DNA from: Aidingimonas halophila
Lineage (GTDB): Bacteria > Pseudomonadota > Gammaproteobacteria > Pseudomonadales > Halomonadaceae
Direction: 5' to 3'
Assembly (NCBI RefSeq): GCF_900106955.1
Contig: NZ_FNNI01000002.1
Location: 248,001 to 312,000 of the forward strand
DNA: 64,000 nucleotides
The first letter of the stretch is position 1; each line of letters opens with the position of its first letter. The notes under the pieces are model-generated. The model made no database searches. It was not told the origin of the DNA and saw nothing but the letters and a program-made list of their open reading frames with translations. This document shows, piece after piece, positions 37,335 to 45,752 of this stretch. The translations under genes and the position numbers were made by a program.

Positions 37335-37384
37335 CCGTGTCTCGCACTACATTGATAAGAGACACGGCAACAATCCTGGTTGCC
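37335..37384. repeat. Two abutting hairpins upstream of the cysK-grx fusion
   Basis: CCGTGTCTC (37335-37343) pairs with GAGACACGG (37359-37367). A second hairpin, GGCAAC/GTTGCC (37366-37371 with 37379-37384), starts inside the end of the first stem, so the two stems compete for the shared GG at 37366-37367. They lie between the DUF6064 stop codon and the ATG of the fusion gene, 15 bp upstream of that start. They may form a terminator or leader structure that tunes translation; no T-run is present. Confidence 0.4.
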
Positions 37385-37398
37385 GTTGGGGGTGGAGC

Positions 37399-38883
37399 AT
37401 GGGTAAGCGCTACGTCAGCATTCTCGAGACTATCGGCAATACACCGGTCGTACGTATCAATAATCTGGCGCCCCCCGGCGTCGAATTATTCGTTAAAATC
37501 GAAGCCTTCAACCCGATGGGGTCGGTCAAGGACCGCTTGGCGCTGGGCGTCGTCGAGGATGCCGAGCGGCGCGGCGAACTGCAGCCGGGCCAGACCGTCG
37601 TCGAAGCGACCAGCGGCAACACCGGCATCGGGCTAGCCATGGTATGCGCGCAGAAAGGCTATCCATTGGTCGTTACCATGGCCGAAAACTTCAGTGTCGA
37701 ACGGCGCAAGTTAATGCGTTTTCTGGGCGCCAAGGTCGTGCTGACACCGGCATCGGAAAAAGGCTCCGGCATGGTCGCCAAAGCCCGGGAACTGGCCGAG
37801 ACACACGGCTGGTGGCAATCGCGACAGTTCCAGAATCCTGCCAATGCCGAGATTCATGCCCGGACCACCGCCGTCGAGATCCTCGAGGATTTTGATGACT
37901 CGCCCCTCGACTACTGGGTCACCGGAGTGGGCACGGCCGGCACACTCAATGGGGTCTCGCGCGTACTTCGCGAGCGCAGTCCGGCGACACGAATCGTTGT
38001 CTGCGAACCGGACAACGCCGCCATCATGGCAAGCGGCATTCCTCAACAGCGCCATCCCGACGGCTCCCACAGCCAGAGTCATCCCATCTTTCGACCGCAC
38101 CTGATGCAGGGCTGGACACCGGACTTCATTCCCCAACTGGCCGAAGAGGTGCTGTCCGGTCAACGAATCGACACCTACCTGCCCATCAATGGAAGCGATG
38201 CGCTGTACTGGTCACAGGCACTGGCCAGCCAGGAGGGCATCTTTGTCGGCATTTCCGCAGGCGCGACCTTTGCGGGGGCATTGCAAGTCGCCGACAATGC
38301 CAACCCTGGTGCCACCATCCTCTGCATGCTACCGGATACCGGCGAACGTTACCTGACGACGCCCTTGTTCGAAGGTATCGCCGTCGACATGACCGAGGAA
38401 GAACTGGATATTTCCCGCTCCACGCCCGGTTACCGTTTCGATGTGTCGTCTCCTGCTGCGGCTCCCGACACCAGGCCAGTCACTCTCGACCCAGCTGCCG
38501 AAGCGGAAGTCACGCAGATCATCAACGATCCTGATCAACCGATCGTGATGTTCGCCCTGGAGTGGTGCGAATTCTGCTGGTCGGTACGCAAGGTCCTGAA
38601 ACATCATGATATCGATTATCGCAGTATCGACCTGGATGCGGTGGATTATCAGCAGGACAACCGGGGCGGCAAGATACGCGCCGTGCTCAACGCACGCACC
38701 GGGGTCCAGACCCTGCCGCAGATATTCATTGGCGGCGAGTTCGTCGGTGGCTGTACGGAACTGTTCGACGAGTGCAAGAGCGGGCGACTCTTTGAACGAC
38801 TCGATGCCCTGAATCGCTCCTATGACACCAGCTCACCGGTCGACCCCTACAGCATGCTGCCTGGCTGGCTGCATCCCCGCTGA
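37399..38883 (+). CDS. Cysteine-synthase-family enzyme fused to glutaredoxin
   Basis: A 494-residue fusion. Residues 1-330 are a PLP-dependent cysteine synthase/CBS-type domain: the PLP Lys is residue 44 in NPMGSVKDRLAL, with the substrate loop ATSGNTGIG and phosphate loop GVGTAGTLNG. Residues about 372-470 are a glutaredoxin with redox motif CEFC (Cys390 and Cys393) and QTLPQIFIGGEFVGG, the cis-Pro/GSH-binding region. Cysteine synthases make cysteine from O-acetylserine or O-phosphoserine and sulfide; the fused glutaredoxin could reduce a persulfide or disulfide on the enzyme or its product. The start is ATG 37399. It stands alone on the plus strand. Confidence 0.88.
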   Translation: MGKRYVSILETIGNTPVVRINNLAPPGVELFVKIEAFNPMGSVKDRLALGVVEDAERRGELQPGQTVVEATSGNTGIGLAMVCAQKGYPLVVTMAENFSVERRKLMRFLGAKVVLTPASEKGSGMVAKARELAETHGWWQSRQFQNPANAEIHARTTAVEILEDFDDSPLDYWVTGVGTAGTLNGVSRVLRERSPATRIVVCEPDNAAIMASGIPQQRHPDGSHSQSHPIFRPHLMQGWTPDFIPQLAEEVLSGQRIDTYLPINGSDALYWSQALASQEGIFVGISAGATFAGALQVADNANPGATILCMLPDTGERYLTTPLFEGIAVDMTEEELDISRSTPGYRFDVSSPAAAPDTRPVTLDPAAEAEVTQIINDPDQPIVMFALEWCEFCWSVRKVLKHHDIDYRSIDLDAVDYQQDNRGGKIRAVLNARTGVQTLPQIFIGGEFVGGCTELFDECKSGRLFERLDALNRSYDTSSPVDPYSMLPGWLHPR

Positions 38884-38887
38884 CCTC

Positions 38888-39709
38888 CTAGTCGCGAGAC
38901 ATCCCTGCCTCTTCGACCAGGAAGGTATCAATACCGTCGAGGTATTCGGGTTCGCTATCGAGAAAGCCCGCATTGTGGCTGCCGCTGATTTCGAGCATGG
39001 TCTTCGGTTCACGCGCCGCTTCGAAAACGGCCTGGCCTTCATAGAATGGAATGACATCGTCATCACGACTGTGAACCACCAGCAACGGCGCATCCAGCTC
39101 GGTAACATAATCAATGGTGTGGTACCCGAATCGTGACAGCCAGCGAGCCGGCAGGAACGGATACATCTGCTGGGCCATGAGCGGAACCGAGCGGAAGGGC
39201 GACTCCAGTATCACGGCTGCCGGTGACACATCACGCGCCAACTCCGCCGTAACCGCCGAACCCAGAGAGCGGCCGAAAATAACGATCCGGTCCGCCTCTC
39301 GTCGCTCCCGCAACCATTGCCAGGCAGCACGGGCGTCCTTTGCCGTTCCTGCTTCCGAGGGTTTACCTTCGCTCCGCCCATAGCCGCGGTAATCGATGAT
39401 CAGCACCGACAAGCCCAGTTGATGGAATTGACTCAGAGAATCCAGTCGGTGCGAGATGTTGCCGGCATTGCCATGGAAGAAAAGCAAGCTGCCACGCTCC
39501 TTTTCGGCCGGCAACCACCAGCCATCCAATGTGATGTCGTCTTCGCTTTCCAGACTGACCGACTCCCAGGACAAGCCATATTCATCGGGCGTGGCGATAT
39601 AATCCCGTCCCGTATGGGGTAGATAGAGCAAGCGATCCTGGAACAGCCAGGCAAGTAGTACGATCAAGACATAGATCAGGATGGCCCAAAGAAGCACACG
39701 CCACATCAT
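38888..39709 (-). CDS. Alpha/beta hydrolase, BEM46/ABHD13-like, membrane-anchored
   Basis: A 273-residue serine hydrolase with an N-terminal transmembrane anchor (VLLWAILIYVLIVLLAWLF). The oxyanion and nucleophile motifs are LLFFHGNAGN and VIFGRSLGSA (Ser in GRSLGS). The Asp is in VVHSRDDDVIPF and the His in ISGSHNAGF. The fold matches BEM46-type hydrolases found across bacteria and eukaryotes; the substrate is unknown. It is convergent with the cysK-grx fusion (4 bp apart) and the SLT lipoprotein gene lies upstream on the same strand. Confidence 0.88.
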   Translation of the reverse strand: MMWRVLLWAILIYVLIVLLAWLFQDRLLYLPHTGRDYIATPDEYGLSWESVSLESEDDITLDGWWLPAEKERGSLLFFHGNAGNISHRLDSLSQFHQLGLSVLIIDYRGYGRSEGKPSEAGTAKDARAAWQWLRERREADRIVIFGRSLGSAVTAELARDVSPAAVILESPFRSVPLMAQQMYPFLPARWLSRFGYHTIDYVTELDAPLLVVHSRDDDVIPFYEGQAVFEAAREPKTMLEISGSHNAGFLDSEPEYLDGIDTFLVEEAGMSRD

Positions 39710-39752
39710 CGATCCCCGGTACTAATATTTGATTCGCATATCGACTCGTCGA

Positions 39753-40430
39753 TTACGCCCGACAGAACGGCCAGAATTGGTAAAAGTGACGACAACGAAA
39801 TTCGGCTTCACAGGAAGCCAGTTGAGTCCGATAGCGACTGGCCTGATCCCTGACTTCTCTGGCCGCGCGCATCACCTGGGGCTTGGCATGATAAGAGCCG
39901 CGACGATATCCTCCCTGGCCTTCATGGTATGCCAGATAGAGATGCTCGGGATTATTGAGGGAAATACCCGCTTGTCGATGCGATCGGGCGTTGTACCAGC
40001 CGATGAAATCAGTCGCGTGTTTCATGTGCGTGCGGCGAGCGAAGAGACTGCCGGCATCGTCCTTGTACTCTCCCCATACCGGATCCTGAGCCTGAGCATA
40101 GCCATGGGCTGATGACGGTCTCGGACCGGGAATAATCCAGAGTATGCGCTTTCTCGGCGGTCGCACATGGCTACGGAAGGAGGACTCACGTTCGATGAAG
40201 GCCATCTGCGTGGCAATGGGTGTCCCCCATTTTTCTTCGGAGTCCCGGGCATAGTCATACCAGGAAGGCTGCTCACGAAAAATCTCACAGATATTGCTCT
40301 GATTCTGCGGTGGTGACGGCGCCAGCATGGCACACCCGGAGGACATCCCAATCAACAGCATGATCAGCAACCACCGGCCAACGTTGATGCCCGGCCGATA
40401 CCCATTGGATGACCCCTCTCCCCTGCTCAT
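39753..40430 (-). CDS. SLT-domain lipoprotein, putative lytic transglycosylase
   Basis: A 225-residue lipoprotein with lipobox IGMSSGC (lipidated Cys33). The start at 40430 gives a long, hydrophilic N-region; an in-frame ATG at about residue 24 is an alternative. The body matches a lysozyme-like SLT domain: MAFIERESSFRSHVRPPR with the likely catalytic Glu82, then SSAHGYAQAQDPVWGEYK and YLAYHEGQGGYRRGSY. It would cleave peptidoglycan glycan strands at the outer membrane. The family motif is ExSxF, so the active site appears intact. Confidence 0.85.
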   Translation of the reverse strand: MSRGEGSSNGYRPGINVGRWLLIMLLIGMSSGCAMLAPSPPQNQSNICEIFREQPSWYDYARDSEEKWGTPIATQMAFIERESSFRSHVRPPRKRILWIIPGPRPSSAHGYAQAQDPVWGEYKDDAGSLFARRTHMKHATDFIGWYNARSHRQAGISLNNPEHLYLAYHEGQGGYRRGSYHAKPQVMRAAREVRDQASRYRTQLASCEAEFRCRHFYQFWPFCRA

Positions 40431-40582
40431 GCCTCACTCCCCTTTCCCAGCCTGTTTACGCCCTGCAACACTCTTTAGCTGATGCGACGACATAAACGGT
40501 GTATAGTGTCTGTGCAAGATTATCAGTAATGGAGTAGTCAACACGACAGATCATTCTTTCAAAGCCAGCACAGGAGGTTCTC

Positions 40583-40894
40583 ATGAGGGTCTACCAACCT
40601 AAGTGGCGATGTACCTTCAATGTCAATGAAGGTGTCGAAGAATCGGCCAACTGGAAAATGCGCCTTGCCTGGCGTATTCGCGAGCTGGCCGACAAGCTGG
40701 ATGGCAGTGGAAGAACGATCAAGATCGACTACAACGTCACGCCGGCAGTGAGCCGCGAAGACGTCGACTCCTGCCTGGGCAAGGGCTTTGCCGTGACCCA
40801 GAGCCTACTCACTCAATTGGCCCAGCAGGCAGCCTGTGAGGATGTCATGCGCGATGCCAAGTCGGAACTGTTCGAATCCGACGCACCATACTGA
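40583..40894 (+). CDS. Conserved hypothetical cytosolic protein
   Basis: A 103-residue protein with a strong ribosome-binding site (GGAGG) 5 bp before ATG 40583, so it is probably a real gene. No signal peptide or membrane segment. The sequence (NWKMRLAWRIRELADKLDGSGRTIKIDYN, then EDVDSCLGKGFAVTQSLLTQLAQQAACE) reads as a small alpha/beta protein; I do not recognise a family. It is followed 12 bp later by a strong hairpin at 40907-40945. A -10-like TATAGT is found about 78 bp upstream of the start. Confidence 0.7.
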   Translation: MRVYQPKWRCTFNVNEGVEESANWKMRLAWRIRELADKLDGSGRTIKIDYNVTPAVSREDVDSCLGKGFAVTQSLLTQLAQQAACEDVMRDAKSELFESDAPY

Positions 40895-40906
40895 CATCGC
40901 ACCTTG

Positions 40907-40945
40907 ATGGGGTGCCATTCACACCATTCTTGAATGGCGCCCCAT
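40907..40945. terminator. Strong hairpin between the 103-aa gene and ectD
   Basis: A 15-bp arm at 40907-40921 and its partner at 40931-40945 pair at 14 of 15 positions (one G-U-like mismatch) around a 9-nt loop. It is placed like a terminator for the upstream gene, but no T-run follows on either strand. It may therefore act as a barrier or RNA-end protector instead of a simple intrinsic terminator. Confidence 0.5.
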
Positions 40946-41124
40946 GCCCCACCGATATCGATGGCTCCTGGTTTCCATACCAGGTGTTGAAATCGCATCA
41001 CACCGTCCTCAGGTTTTAAATACCAGCCGAAACACACTCCCCCCGGGCGGTGTAACGGCACGGCCTCGTGGGGGAGTTCTCGTTTCGTTCTGTATATTGG
41101 AATCACGAAAGCGAGGTATACCAC

Positions 41125-42075
41125 ATGAGTGATCATCTGGACCTTTATCCCTCACGCCTGAAGGCGTATCGCAAGCCCATTCCGCGCCAAGACCCTATCG
41201 TCCATGCGCGCAACCAGAAACGCTGGGAGGGGCCACTCGATGAGGTGGCGCTGTCACGCTATGAACGTGACGGCTACCTTTGGTTCGAAGGGTTCTTCTC
41301 CAAGGACATCATCGAACCGTTTTTCGAAGAGCTCAAAGCGATGGCCAAGGACGATGAACTGATGCGCTCCGACCAGGTCATCACCGACCCCAACAGCGGT
41401 GCCATCCGCTCCGTATTCGGCATGCACCACCTCTCCGAGCGTTTCGACAAACTGACTCGCGATCCACGCATCCTTGGTATGGTGCGTCAGCTCCTCGGCA
41501 GCGAAGTCTACATCCACCAGTCGCGTATCAACGACAAGTACGGCTTCGAAGGCAGCGGTTTCGACTGGCATTCGGATTTCGAAACCTGGCATGCCGAGGA
41601 TGGGATGCCCCGCATGCGCGCCGTCAGTGCCTCCTTGATGCTGACCGACAACAACGAGTTCAACGGTCCGTTGATGCTGATCCCCGGTTCGCATCGGGAG
41701 TTCATCCCCTGCGTGGGCGAAACACCGGAATATAACTGGAAAGCATCGCTCAAGGCCCAGAAGATCGGCGTACCGGATCAGGAAGCGCTGGCCAGACTGG
41801 CCGAGCATGGCGGCATCGAGGCACCCAAGGGACCGGCCGGGTCGCTGCTGCTGTTCGAGTGCAATGTGTTGCATGCCTCGAACGAGAACATGTCGCCCTG
41901 GCCGCGTTCCAACCTGTTCTTTGTCTACAACAGTGTAGATAACACCCTGGATGAGCCTTACGCCGCACCGATGCGACGTCCCGAGTATCTGGGAGCACGG
42001 GAAACCGTCGAGCCGTTGTCCATGCATGACGACTTCCCCGAGCTCACTGGCCAAGGGGTCAAGCCTCTGCAATAA
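41125..42075 (+). CDS. ectD: Ectoine hydroxylase
   Basis: A 316-residue 2-oxoglutarate- and Fe(II)-dependent dioxygenase that makes 5-hydroxyectoine from ectoine, an osmolyte and thermal protectant. The iron ligands are His149, Asp151 (FDWHSDFETWH) and His250 (NVLHASNEN). The signature FDWHSDFETWHAEDGMPRMR around residues 147-164 is the most characteristic EctD block. ATG 41125 has GAGG upstream; in-frame starts further up are rejected. It is not next to ectABC in this window, so it is a stand-alone ectD, as is common in halomonads. Confidence 0.96.
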   Translation: MSDHLDLYPSRLKAYRKPIPRQDPIVHARNQKRWEGPLDEVALSRYERDGYLWFEGFFSKDIIEPFFEELKAMAKDDELMRSDQVITDPNSGAIRSVFGMHHLSERFDKLTRDPRILGMVRQLLGSEVYIHQSRINDKYGFEGSGFDWHSDFETWHAEDGMPRMRAVSASLMLTDNNEFNGPLMLIPGSHREFIPCVGETPEYNWKASLKAQKIGVPDQEALARLAEHGGIEAPKGPAGSLLLFECNVLHASNENMSPWPRSNLFFVYNSVDNTLDEPYAAPMRRPEYLGARETVEPLSMHDDFPELTGQGVKPLQ

Positions 42076-42276
42076 CGGCGCCGCTCACTTCTCTACGTAC
42101 CCCGCCTGGTGATGACCCGCCGGCGGGGACATTGCACCGCAGCATAAAAAGTTGCCGTTTCTCGACAAGACCGTTACCATGCCCGACGGTAACGAAACAC
42201 TGTCCTTCAACCAACCAGCCGACGCTCTACCGCAGGAAGAGAGTGTTCGACGCAACGCTTGTCATGAGGGAATGTC

Positions 42277-42663
42277 ATGCAGACACGCTCCCGCTTGATC
42301 TTCATCGGTAGTCTCCTCGTGCTGTTGTCTTCCGGCTGTGCCAGCCAAGGGCAAGCCCACGAAACGACAGCGGAAACCCAAGAAGGCGTCGCCTCCTACT
42401 ACAGCGACAACTTCCAGGGACAAACCACCGCCAGTGGCGAACCGTTTGACCAGCAGGCACTCACAGCCGCCCATCCCAGCCTGCCACTCGGCACCAAGGT
42501 CGTGGTCACCCGGCAGGACAACGGTCGCGAAGTTGAAGTGCTGATCAATGACCGTGGCCCCTATGCTCAGGGTCGTATCATCGATCTATCCAAGCGCGCT
42601 GCCAGGGAACTCGGCATGCTTCACCGCGGTGTCGCACCGGTCCTGGTGACGTCAGTGGAGTGA
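42277..42663 (+). CDS. RlpA-like lipoprotein
   Basis: A 128-residue lipoprotein with lipobox LLSSGC (Cys21). The body is a double-psi beta-barrel of the RlpA/septal ring type: EGVASYYSDNFQGQTTASGEPFDQQALTAAHPSLPLGTKVVV and INDRGPYAQGRIIDLSKRAARELGM, keeping the His and Asp expected for a lytic transglycosylase. It lacks the C-terminal SPOR domain of RlpA, so it is a short paralogue. It stands alone, with no partner gene in the same direction. Confidence 0.88.
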   Translation: MQTRSRLIFIGSLLVLLSSGCASQGQAHETTAETQEGVASYYSDNFQGQTTASGEPFDQQALTAAHPSLPLGTKVVVTRQDNGREVEVLINDRGPYAQGRIIDLSKRAARELGMLHRGVAPVLVTSVE

Positions 42664-42832
42664 GCCGGATTCGCAGCGAGACTGCGCGTCTGGACTCTCT
42701 ATGCCGACGCAACACGCCACCCTCGGCTCCCGCATGGACACTCCCCAGTGCTGGCTATCAGCATGCGTCAAGTGAAGCGAAGGGGAGTCCCGATAGGCAT
42801 GCTTACGACAAGCCTGCCCAGGACGGCATGAC

Positions 42833-43231
42833 TTAGATTTCAGCGCCCTCGGACGCTCTAATCAACCCCTTGATAACGCGGTAGATATACCAGATAGCCG
42901 CAATCACGAGAATGAACACCCCTACGCCGATAAACGAGAGGGCCAGACCTATCACCGTCCAGAGCAGTGAATACCAGAACGTCCTGATAGCGTAACGGCA
43001 ATGGCTTTCTTCGAACGCATTCCTGGCAGAGCCTTTCTTGATATAAGCAAAGATGACACCACAAAGGGTGACGAAGCCTCCACTGATGACCCCAACGCCA
43101 TAGAGCGCCCACAGGATGAAGACTGACGATTTATCGGGCTCGGGCTGGGAAGTATTGTTAGAAGGCGTCGCCTCTGACGGCGTAGAAGCCGTTTCCTGAG
43201 GCTCATGTTCAGAGGTTGGATCTTGGCTCAT
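42833..43231 (-). CDS. Small integral membrane protein, DUF4870/Tic20-like
   Basis: A 132-residue protein with a 35-residue hydrophilic, Ser/Thr/Pro/Glu-rich N-terminus, then three hydrophobic segments (FILWALYGVGVISGGFVTLCGVIFAYI, YSLLWTVIGLALSFIGVGVFILVIAAIWYIYRVI). The inserted stretch KKGSARNAFEESHCRYAIRTFW and the overall pattern resemble the DUF4870/Tic20-like family. The start at 43231 has AAAGGAA upstream. Function unknown. Confidence 0.75.
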   Translation of the reverse strand: MSQDPTSEHEPQETASTPSEATPSNNTSQPEPDKSSVFILWALYGVGVISGGFVTLCGVIFAYIKKGSARNAFEESHCRYAIRTFWYSLLWTVIGLALSFIGVGVFILVIAAIWYIYRVIKGLIRASEGAEI

Positions 43232-43341
43232 TGATAAGTTCCTTTTGATGGCAATCCCTAGAGAAACAGCGAGCTAATCTAACATACATTCATGATATTG
43301 CAGCCTGAAATTGCCGGTATACAGTGACGACAGATGACCAT

Positions 43342-44235
43342 CTACCCGCTTGCCTCGCCGGATTCCTGTACCACGTCCTCCCCCGGATAGCCGGCATTCC
43401 CCATCAGGACTTCCATCTTTGCCTGGGTTGGTGTATCGCTTTTAGGAATGTAGGTAATCAGTTGTACAGGGAGGCCATTACCCCCGGCCACCTGCAGTAC
43501 TGCATAGTCAAAGGTCAGCCGCCCCGCTTCGGGATGCTCGTAAGCCTTTACGCCATCCTGGGGAAGCTGCACGTTGTGCTCCTCCCACCACTCGGCAAAC
43601 TCCGGGCTTTGCTCGAGCAGTAATCCGATCAGCACGTTGAACCAAGGATCGTCGATGTAGTTCGCATAGGTCAGGCGCAACTTGGCGACACAGTCCCGTG
43701 CATGCAACTCCCAATTCACGAGCATGCGGCGTATGCGTGGGTTCAGGAACAACTGATGGACACCGTTCCTCTCGATTCCCCGCATGGCATCGAGGTCACC
43801 ATGGATGGCAGTCGCGGCTCTGTTCCAGGCCAGAATGTCGGAACGCGCCCCTGTGATCCACGCCGGGCAGAATTCGAGCTGGTTCATCAACCGCTGAAGC
43901 TGCGGGCTCACTACCGCTTCGCGCGCTGAACCATTACTACCGTTCTCCGGCCCGTATCCGCCCAGTGTCAACAGGTGCTGCTGCTCGGCTGGCTCGAGTC
44001 TCAGCGCACGCGCGATACGCTGCAACGTATCCATCGACGGATGTACATCACGCATCTGCTCCAGCCACGCGTACCACTCCGTGCTGATCCCGGCCAGTTC
44101 GGCGACTTCCTCGCGACGCAGACCGGGAGTCCGCCGCCTCGTACCGCGCGGCAGGCCGATCTGCTCGGGCTGCAGACGAGCACGCCGAATTCTCAGGAAG
44201 GTAGCGATCTCGCTACGACGGTCGTTACTAAGCAC
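43342..44235 (-). CDS. XRE family regulator with MmyB-like ligand domain
   Basis: A 297-residue regulator. The N-terminal helix-turn-helix (about 38-75; TPGLRREEVAELAGISTEWYAWLEQ) is followed by a MmyB-like domain (about 110-265), a PAS-like fold that in relatives binds fatty acids or other small hydrophobic molecules. It is divergent from the aldo/keto reductase gene at 44494 across about 258 bp, so that gene is its likely target. No clear operator was picked in the gap. Confidence 0.88.
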   Translation of the reverse strand: MLSNDRRSEIATFLRIRRARLQPEQIGLPRGTRRRTPGLRREEVAELAGISTEWYAWLEQMRDVHPSMDTLQRIARALRLEPAEQQHLLTLGGYGPENGSNGSAREAVVSPQLQRLMNQLEFCPAWITGARSDILAWNRAATAIHGDLDAMRGIERNGVHQLFLNPRIRRMLVNWELHARDCVAKLRLTYANYIDDPWFNVLIGLLLEQSPEFAEWWEEHNVQLPQDGVKAYEHPEAGRLTFDYAVLQVAGGNGLPVQLITYIPKSDTPTQAKMEVLMGNAGYPGEDVVQESGEASG

Positions 44236-44493
44236 TGCGTGACTCCTTCTGGTTTGCTGAACAATCGCCGAGCGATGCGCAAGTCGTTTTCAGACAGAGC
44301 AATTGAGGGGGAAGTGCGGATACCAGTATAGAGCCTTCCTTATTCCATACTCACAGCCAATATATGGTCTTCATCACAAACCACGACTGGCCTTTCTACA
44401 CTCGAGGCGCACCCTAGCAATTCCAACGCCGGCGGCACCACGATTGCATCCCGCTGGGCGATGTAACCACCAAGTAGCAACAGGAGTACCACC

Positions 44494-45537
44494 ATGCGTT
44501 ACCGCCAATTCGGCAATACCGGCCTGTTCGTCTCCGAGCTTTGCCTGGGCACCATGACCTTCGGCGGCCAAGGCGAGCTATGGAGCCAGATCGGTGACCT
44601 GCAGCAGAACGACGCCGACCGGCTGATCGGTCGGGCGCTCGACGCCGGCATCAACTTCATCGACACCGCTGATGTCTACTCCGAAGGATTGTCGGAGCAG
44701 ATGACCGGCCAGGCCCTGAAAAATCTCCAGGTGCCACGCGAGGACGTAGTGCTAGCCACCAAGGTATTCGGCGAGACCGGGCCGGGCGCCAATGCAAGAG
44801 GACTATCACGCTATCACATCATGGAAGGCGTGAAGGCCAGCCTGAAGCGCCTGCAGGTAGATCACATCGATCTGTACCAGGTGCATGGTTTCGATCCGGC
44901 CACGCCGATCGAGGAAACACTGCATGCACTCGACACCCTGGTTCAACATGGCTACGTACGCTATATCGGCGTTTCCAACTGGGCGGCCTGGCAGATCATG
45001 AAGGCGCTCGGCATCGCCGACCGCCAGGGCCTGGCCCATTTTCAATCGTTGCAAGCCTACTACACCATCGCCGGTCGCGACCTGGAGCGTGAAATCATCC
45101 CCATGTTGCAGAACGAAGGCCTGGGACTCATGGTCTGGAGTCCACTGGCCGGGGGGCTGCTAAGCGGAAAGTACACGCGTGAAGGCCAGACGGAAACAGG
45201 TAGCCGACGCACTCACTTCGATTTCCCCCCCGTCGAGATGGAACGCGCTTACGATTGCATCGATACCATGCGTGGCATCGCCGAAGGAAAAGGAGTTTCC
45301 GTCGCCCAGATCGCGCTTGCCTGGCTGCTGCATCAGGATGCCGTGACCAGCATCATCGTCGGTGCCAAGCGAACCGAGCAGTTGGATGACAACATCGCCG
45401 CAACGCAGGTCGAACTCAGCAACGACGAACTCGCCGAACTCAATCGGGTCAGCGATCTGCCCCCCGAATACCCGGGCTGGATGTTCGAGCGTCAGGGTGC
45501 CTATCGGAGAGAACAGTTGGCGGCGCAAAAGCGCTGA
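44494..45537 (+). CDS. Aldo/keto reductase, cytosolic
   Basis: A 347-residue aldo/keto reductase without a signal peptide. Catalytic Asp and Tyr are in NFIDTADVYSEG, Lys in VLATKVFGETG, and His in LYQVHGFD; the NADPH-binding part is SIIVGAKRTEQLDDNIAA. It belongs to the group of reductases acting on ketones and aldehydes (tas/YajO-like). ATG 44494 follows AGGAG. An intrinsic terminator follows at 45559-45592, so the gene is a single unit driven from the divergent region with the XRE regulator. Confidence 0.93.
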   Translation: MRYRQFGNTGLFVSELCLGTMTFGGQGELWSQIGDLQQNDADRLIGRALDAGINFIDTADVYSEGLSEQMTGQALKNLQVPREDVVLATKVFGETGPGANARGLSRYHIMEGVKASLKRLQVDHIDLYQVHGFDPATPIEETLHALDTLVQHGYVRYIGVSNWAAWQIMKALGIADRQGLAHFQSLQAYYTIAGRDLEREIIPMLQNEGLGLMVWSPLAGGLLSGKYTREGQTETGSRRTHFDFPPVEMERAYDCIDTMRGIAEGKGVSVAQIALAWLLHQDAVTSIIVGAKRTEQLDDNIAATQVELSNDELAELNRVSDLPPEYPGWMFERQGAYRREQLAAQKR

Positions 45538-45558
45538 AAACGTCGCCCCTCGGCATTT

Positions 45559-45592
45559 CACCCCATACGCCCCGAGCGGTATGGGGTGTTTT
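45559..45592 (+). terminator. Intrinsic terminator after the aldo/keto reductase
   Basis: A 10-bp stem (CACCCCATAC at 45559-45568, GTATGGGGTG at 45579-45588) with a 10-nt loop is followed by TTTT (45589-45592). It starts 22 bp after the stop codon and has the shape of a rho-independent terminator. Confidence 0.85.
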
Positions 45593-45752
45593 GGGGCCAG
45601 ACGTATCACACATCCCCGGCCAGGGTGTGGATATTGCAAGCGGTGCCGTCCAGGGTAAGCTGGACCCACTCAATTATCACAGGGTACGTCTATCGGTGGC
45701 CGAATAGCCCGGAACCACCATCGAATCCCCTTACCGGTCCCGAGCGGAGTTC

